This document shows positions 61,839 to 64,000 of a stretch of DNA of 64,000 nucleotides, one piece after another (within the stretch, counting starts at the first letter, position 1; the number at the start of each line of letters is the position of its first letter). Both the position numbers and the translations under genes were made by a program. The stretch is from NCBI GenBank assembly GCA_039029195.1, contig JBCCGR010000003.1, positions 62,001 to 126,000 on the forward strand, read 5' to 3'. This DNA comes from JBCCGR01 sp039029195 (GTDB lineage: Bacteria > Pseudomonadota > Alphaproteobacteria > Rhizobiales > Rhizobiaceae). The notes beneath the pieces were generated by a model that was given only the letters and a program-made list of their open reading frames with translations, was not told the DNA's origin and did no database searches.

Positions 61839-62593
61839 GCAACGCACAGAAATTCAGTGATGAGCAGCTCGTCGCCTATCTGGATGGCGAGAGCGACCAT
61901 GCGCCAATTGAAGAAATCAACGAAGCGCTCAAGACCGATGCTGCGCTTCATGCCCGTCTGGACCAGATCACGTTTGATCAGGACGCCCTAACCGCCTCGC
62001 TCAAGTCTCTATTGGAACAGGCCCCGGCTGCGCCCGAAATTCCGGCTGAACTGATACAGCCGCAACGACGGTCTTTTGTGCCCGCACTGGCCTATGCAGC
62101 GGCCGCAGCGCTGTTGTTTTTGTTTGTCGGCTTTGGTGGCGGTTACTATCTGGCACCGCGGGAAAAGGAGCCTGGCTGGCGTGCGATCGTTGCAAGCTAT
62201 CAGTCGCTCTATGTGAACAGCACCCTGTCGCACATCAATCAGGACGACGCCGCATTGGATGCCGAACTCGTTCGGGTGTCTCAAGCCATTGGGCGCAAGT
62301 TTGAACTTTCAGAAACCGCTGGCGTTGAAACGCTGGATTACAAACGCGCGCAGCTTTTGGGTTTTCGGGGCAAGCCATTGGTGCAGCTCGCCTATCTTTC
62401 CAAGATAGGTGAACCCGTGGCGCTTTGTATCATCAAGAGCGCCAAGACTGGCACCACCAACGTAACAGAAACCAATCTGTGGGGCATGAGCGCGGCGCAC
62501 TGGCGCAAGGACGGCTATGCCTATCTGTTGATTGGCGGCACCGACCAACAGATGATCCGGTCTGCCGCCCAAAAATTCTCCGAAACACTCTGA
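61835..62593 (+). CDS. membrane anti-sigma factor
   Basis: A 252-aa protein with a short cytoplasmic anti-sigma domain (FSDEQLVAYLDGESDH) and one helix (about 88-107, LAYAAAAALLFLFVGFGGGYY). The C-terminal part is outside the cytoplasm and should sense a signal. It lacks the HxxxCxxC zinc motif of redox-sensing ZAS proteins. It is translated together with the sigma factor, whose activity it probably holds back. The signal is unknown. Confidence 0.85.
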   Translation: MSNAQKFSDEQLVAYLDGESDHAPIEEINEALKTDAALHARLDQITFDQDALTASLKSLLEQAPAAPEIPAELIQPQRRSFVPALAYAAAAALLFLFVGFGGGYYLAPREKEPGWRAIVASYQSLYVNSTLSHINQDDAALDAELVRVSQAIGRKFELSETAGVETLDYKRAQLLGFRGKPLVQLAYLSKIGEPVALCIIKSAKTGTTNVTETNLWGMSAAHWRKDGYAYLLIGGTDQQMIRSAAQKFSETL

Positions 62594-62645
62594 GTGACGG
62601 TCCAACGCTTCTGTTGAAAATGGCCCGCCAACGGCGCCCTAAATG

Positions 62646-62667
62646 GCTGAAAAAGTTGGTTTTCAGC
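62646..62667 (+). terminator. hairpin after the anti-sigma gene
   Basis: gctgaaaa with ttttcagc, a perfect 8-bp stem with a 6-base loop, 53 bp past the anti-sigma stop and 203 bp before gyrB. No T-run follows on the plus strand. It may separate the sigma operon from gyrB. Confidence 0.4.
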
Positions 62668-62869
62668 GCACAAAAGCCTATATCAGAGGTAGATTTGGCC
62701 GCAGTTTGATTCGATGTGATCGCAGTGAATTTGCGAGCCTTGCCGGGGCAATTTCAGTTTATATTCCGTAGTTACTGAAAACCACTCCAGGCCATTGATT
62801 TCATGTGGTTTTTTGCCAAAGAGTCAACTGCTCTTAACGCAAAATCTACCCAGGACGGGTTTGCACGCA

Positions 62870-64000
62870 ATGAGTGACACCACCAGCAACGACGCTGAAC
62901 TTGAAAACACCGTTTCCGAAAATGGCGGTGCTGAGGGTTATGGCGCGGATTCCATCAAGGTTCTCAAGGGTCTTGATGCGGTGCGCAAGCGCCCGGGCAT
63001 GTATATTGGCGATACGGACGATGGCTCAGGCCTGCACCACATGGTCTACGAAGTGGTGGACAATGGTATCGACGAGGTGCTGGCCGGACATGCTGACCGG
63101 GTAGCCGTTACGCTCAACCCCGATGGCTCTGTCACCGTGACCGACAATGGACGCGGCATTCCAACGGACATTCACGCTGAAGAAGGCATCTCCGCCGCCG
63201 AGGTCATCATGACCCAGCTTCATGCGGGCGGAAAATTCGACCAGAATTCCTACAAGGTCTCCGGCGGTTTGCATGGCGTGGGCGTGTCGGTGGTGAATGC
63301 GCTTTCCGTTTCGCTGAACCTGAAAATCGCTCGCGACGGCAAATGGCACGAGATTTCCTTCACCCATGGCGTCTCGGACGGTCCTCTGGAAGTGACGGGT
63401 GACGCTGGCGATTATACGGGCACTGAAGTGACGTTCCTCCCCTCGCCGGACACGTTTTCAAAGACCGAATTCGACTATGGCACGCTGGAGCATCGCCTGC
63501 GCGAACTTGCCTTCCTCAATTCCGGCGCGCGGATCATTCTTTCCGATGCGCGTCATGCGGAGGACAAGACCCTCGAACTTTTCTACGATGGCGGCTTGCG
63601 GGAGTTTGTGCGCTATCTTGATCGCACCAAGCAGCCTCTGATCGAGGATCCAATATACCTCAAGTCTGAGCGGGACGGCATAACGGTCGAGTTGGCGCTA
63701 TGGTGGAACGATTCCTACCATGAGAACGTTCTTTGCTTCACCAACAACATCCCACAGCGGGATGGCGGCACGCATCTTGCCGGTTTTCGCGGGGCGCTGA
63801 CCCGTCAGGTTACGGGCTACGCAGAGTCCTCCGGCCTTATGAAGAAGGAAAAGGTCTCTCTCACGGGCGATGACTGCCGCGAGGGCCTCACCTGTGTGCT
63901 TTCGGTCAAGGTTCCCGACCCAAAGTTTTCCTCTCAAACCAAAGACAAGCTGGTCTCGTCGGAGGTGCGCCCTGTTGTGGAAAGCCTCGTCAACGAGGCG
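62870..64000 (+). CDS. gyrB: DNA gyrase subunit B (3' end cut by the window)
   Basis: The frame starts at ATG 62870 and is still open at the window end; 377 codons of about 800 are visible. The GHKL ATPase is clear: VYEVVDNGIDEVLAGHAD with the catalytic Glu/Asn region, VTVTDNGRGIP, HAGGKFDQNSYKVSGGLHGVGV, and the following transducer domain with LCFTNNIPQRDGGTH. The N-terminal tail of about 24 residues before YGADSIKVLKGL is normal for alphaproteobacteria. ParE is less likely because of the SYKVSGGLHGVG and DGGTHLAGF pattern, but the distinguishing C-terminus lies outside the window. Confidence 0.93.
   Translation, partial: MSDTTSNDAELENTVSENGGAEGYGADSIKVLKGLDAVRKRPGMYIGDTDDGSGLHHMVYEVVDNGIDEVLAGHADRVAVTLNPDGSVTVTDNGRGIPTDIHAEEGISAAEVIMTQLHAGGKFDQNSYKVSGGLHGVGVSVVNALSVSLNLKIARDGKWHEISFTHGVSDGPLEVTGDAGDYTGTEVTFLPSPDTFSKTEFDYGTLEHRLRELAFLNSGARIILSDARHAEDKTLELFYDGGLREFVRYLDRTKQPLIEDPIYLKSERDGITVELALWWNDSYHENVLCFTNNIPQRDGGTHLAGFRGALTRQVTGYAESSGLMKKEKVSLTGDDCREGLTCVLSVKVPDPKFSSQTKDKLVSSEVRPVVESLVNEA

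Overview
The window looks like chromosome of a heterotrophic alphaproteobacterium, most likely of the Hyphomicrobiales (Rhizobiales). The evidence is conserved alphaproteobacterial gene order (hisD, a UPF0262 gene, a low-molecular-weight phosphatase, infA and maf in a row; a CpdR-like single-domain regulator next to hpt), a Mur-type manganese box in front of sitABCD, a DUF1127 gene, and many solute-binding-protein transport operons. There are no rRNA genes, tRNA genes, CRISPR arrays, phage genes or transposases that I can see. This is a placement by gene content; no marker was compared with a database.

Layout. 1-7.3 kb: core genes (ftsE, zinc-ribbon protein, hpt, cpdR-like, maf, infA, phosphatase, UPF0262, hisD), then a DUF2233 protein and a VOC protein. 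7.4-9.0 kb: type III polyketide synthase with an isoprenylcysteine-methyltransferase-like partner. 9.2-10.6 kb: leuC. 10.6-17.8 kb: an Opp/Dpp/Yej-type ABC transporter with a duplicated OppD-like ATPase, divergent from a phosphonate-monoesterase-like sulfatase (18.2-19.7 kb). 19.8-21.3 kb: a ring-cleaving-dioxygenase-like protein and a small cytochrome c. 21.4-34.1 kb: a galactoside catabolic island with an IclR regulator, a CUT1 sugar transporter, GH36 alpha-galactosidase, galactose dehydrogenase-like SDR, dgoK, dgoA and GH42 beta-galactosidase. 34.2-39.1 kb: an unknown lipoprotein and three genes for a UDP-2-acetamido-3-amino-glucuronate-type sugar (WbpA, WbpB and WbpE-like). 39.4-44.2 kb: biotin-dependent acyl-CoA carboxylase with an acyl-CoA dehydrogenase. 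44.4-48.7 kb: DUF1127, sitDCBA and a Fur/Mur regulator. 48.9-56.2 kb: a CPA-type antiporter followed by an unusual run with three Rieske-domain proteins. 56.4-61.1 kb: BMP-family nucleoside-type ABC transporter. 61.3-62.6 kb: ECF sigma factor and membrane anti-sigma factor. 62.9 kb to the end: gyrB, cut by the window edge.

How the genes work together. The galactoside island is nearly self-contained: uptake, alpha- and beta-galactoside hydrolysis, and a De Ley-Doudoroff route from galactose to pyruvate and glyceraldehyde-3-phosphate. The lactonase and galactonate dehydratase steps are missing locally. A perfect inverted repeat between the divergent IclR gene and the transporter operon is a good operator candidate. 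The sit operon and its presumed regulator face each other across a perfect 19-bp inverted repeat.

The least familiar part is 50.1-56.2 kb. It encodes a Rieske-FMN glutamate-synthase-domain fusion, a Rieske-ThDP-enzyme fusion, two tiny membrane proteins, a ferric-reductase-like membrane protein with a C-terminal Rieske domain, a one-span protein with a Cys/His cluster, and a third small membrane protein. Spacing is tight with several stop/start overlaps. I read it as a candidate uncharacterised redox pathway that passes electrons from a soluble oxidoreductase to the membrane; the substrate is unknown. Three of the four ABC systems whose binding-protein gene lies in the window also have a GC-rich hairpin just after that gene, probably for unequal expression of binding protein and membrane parts.
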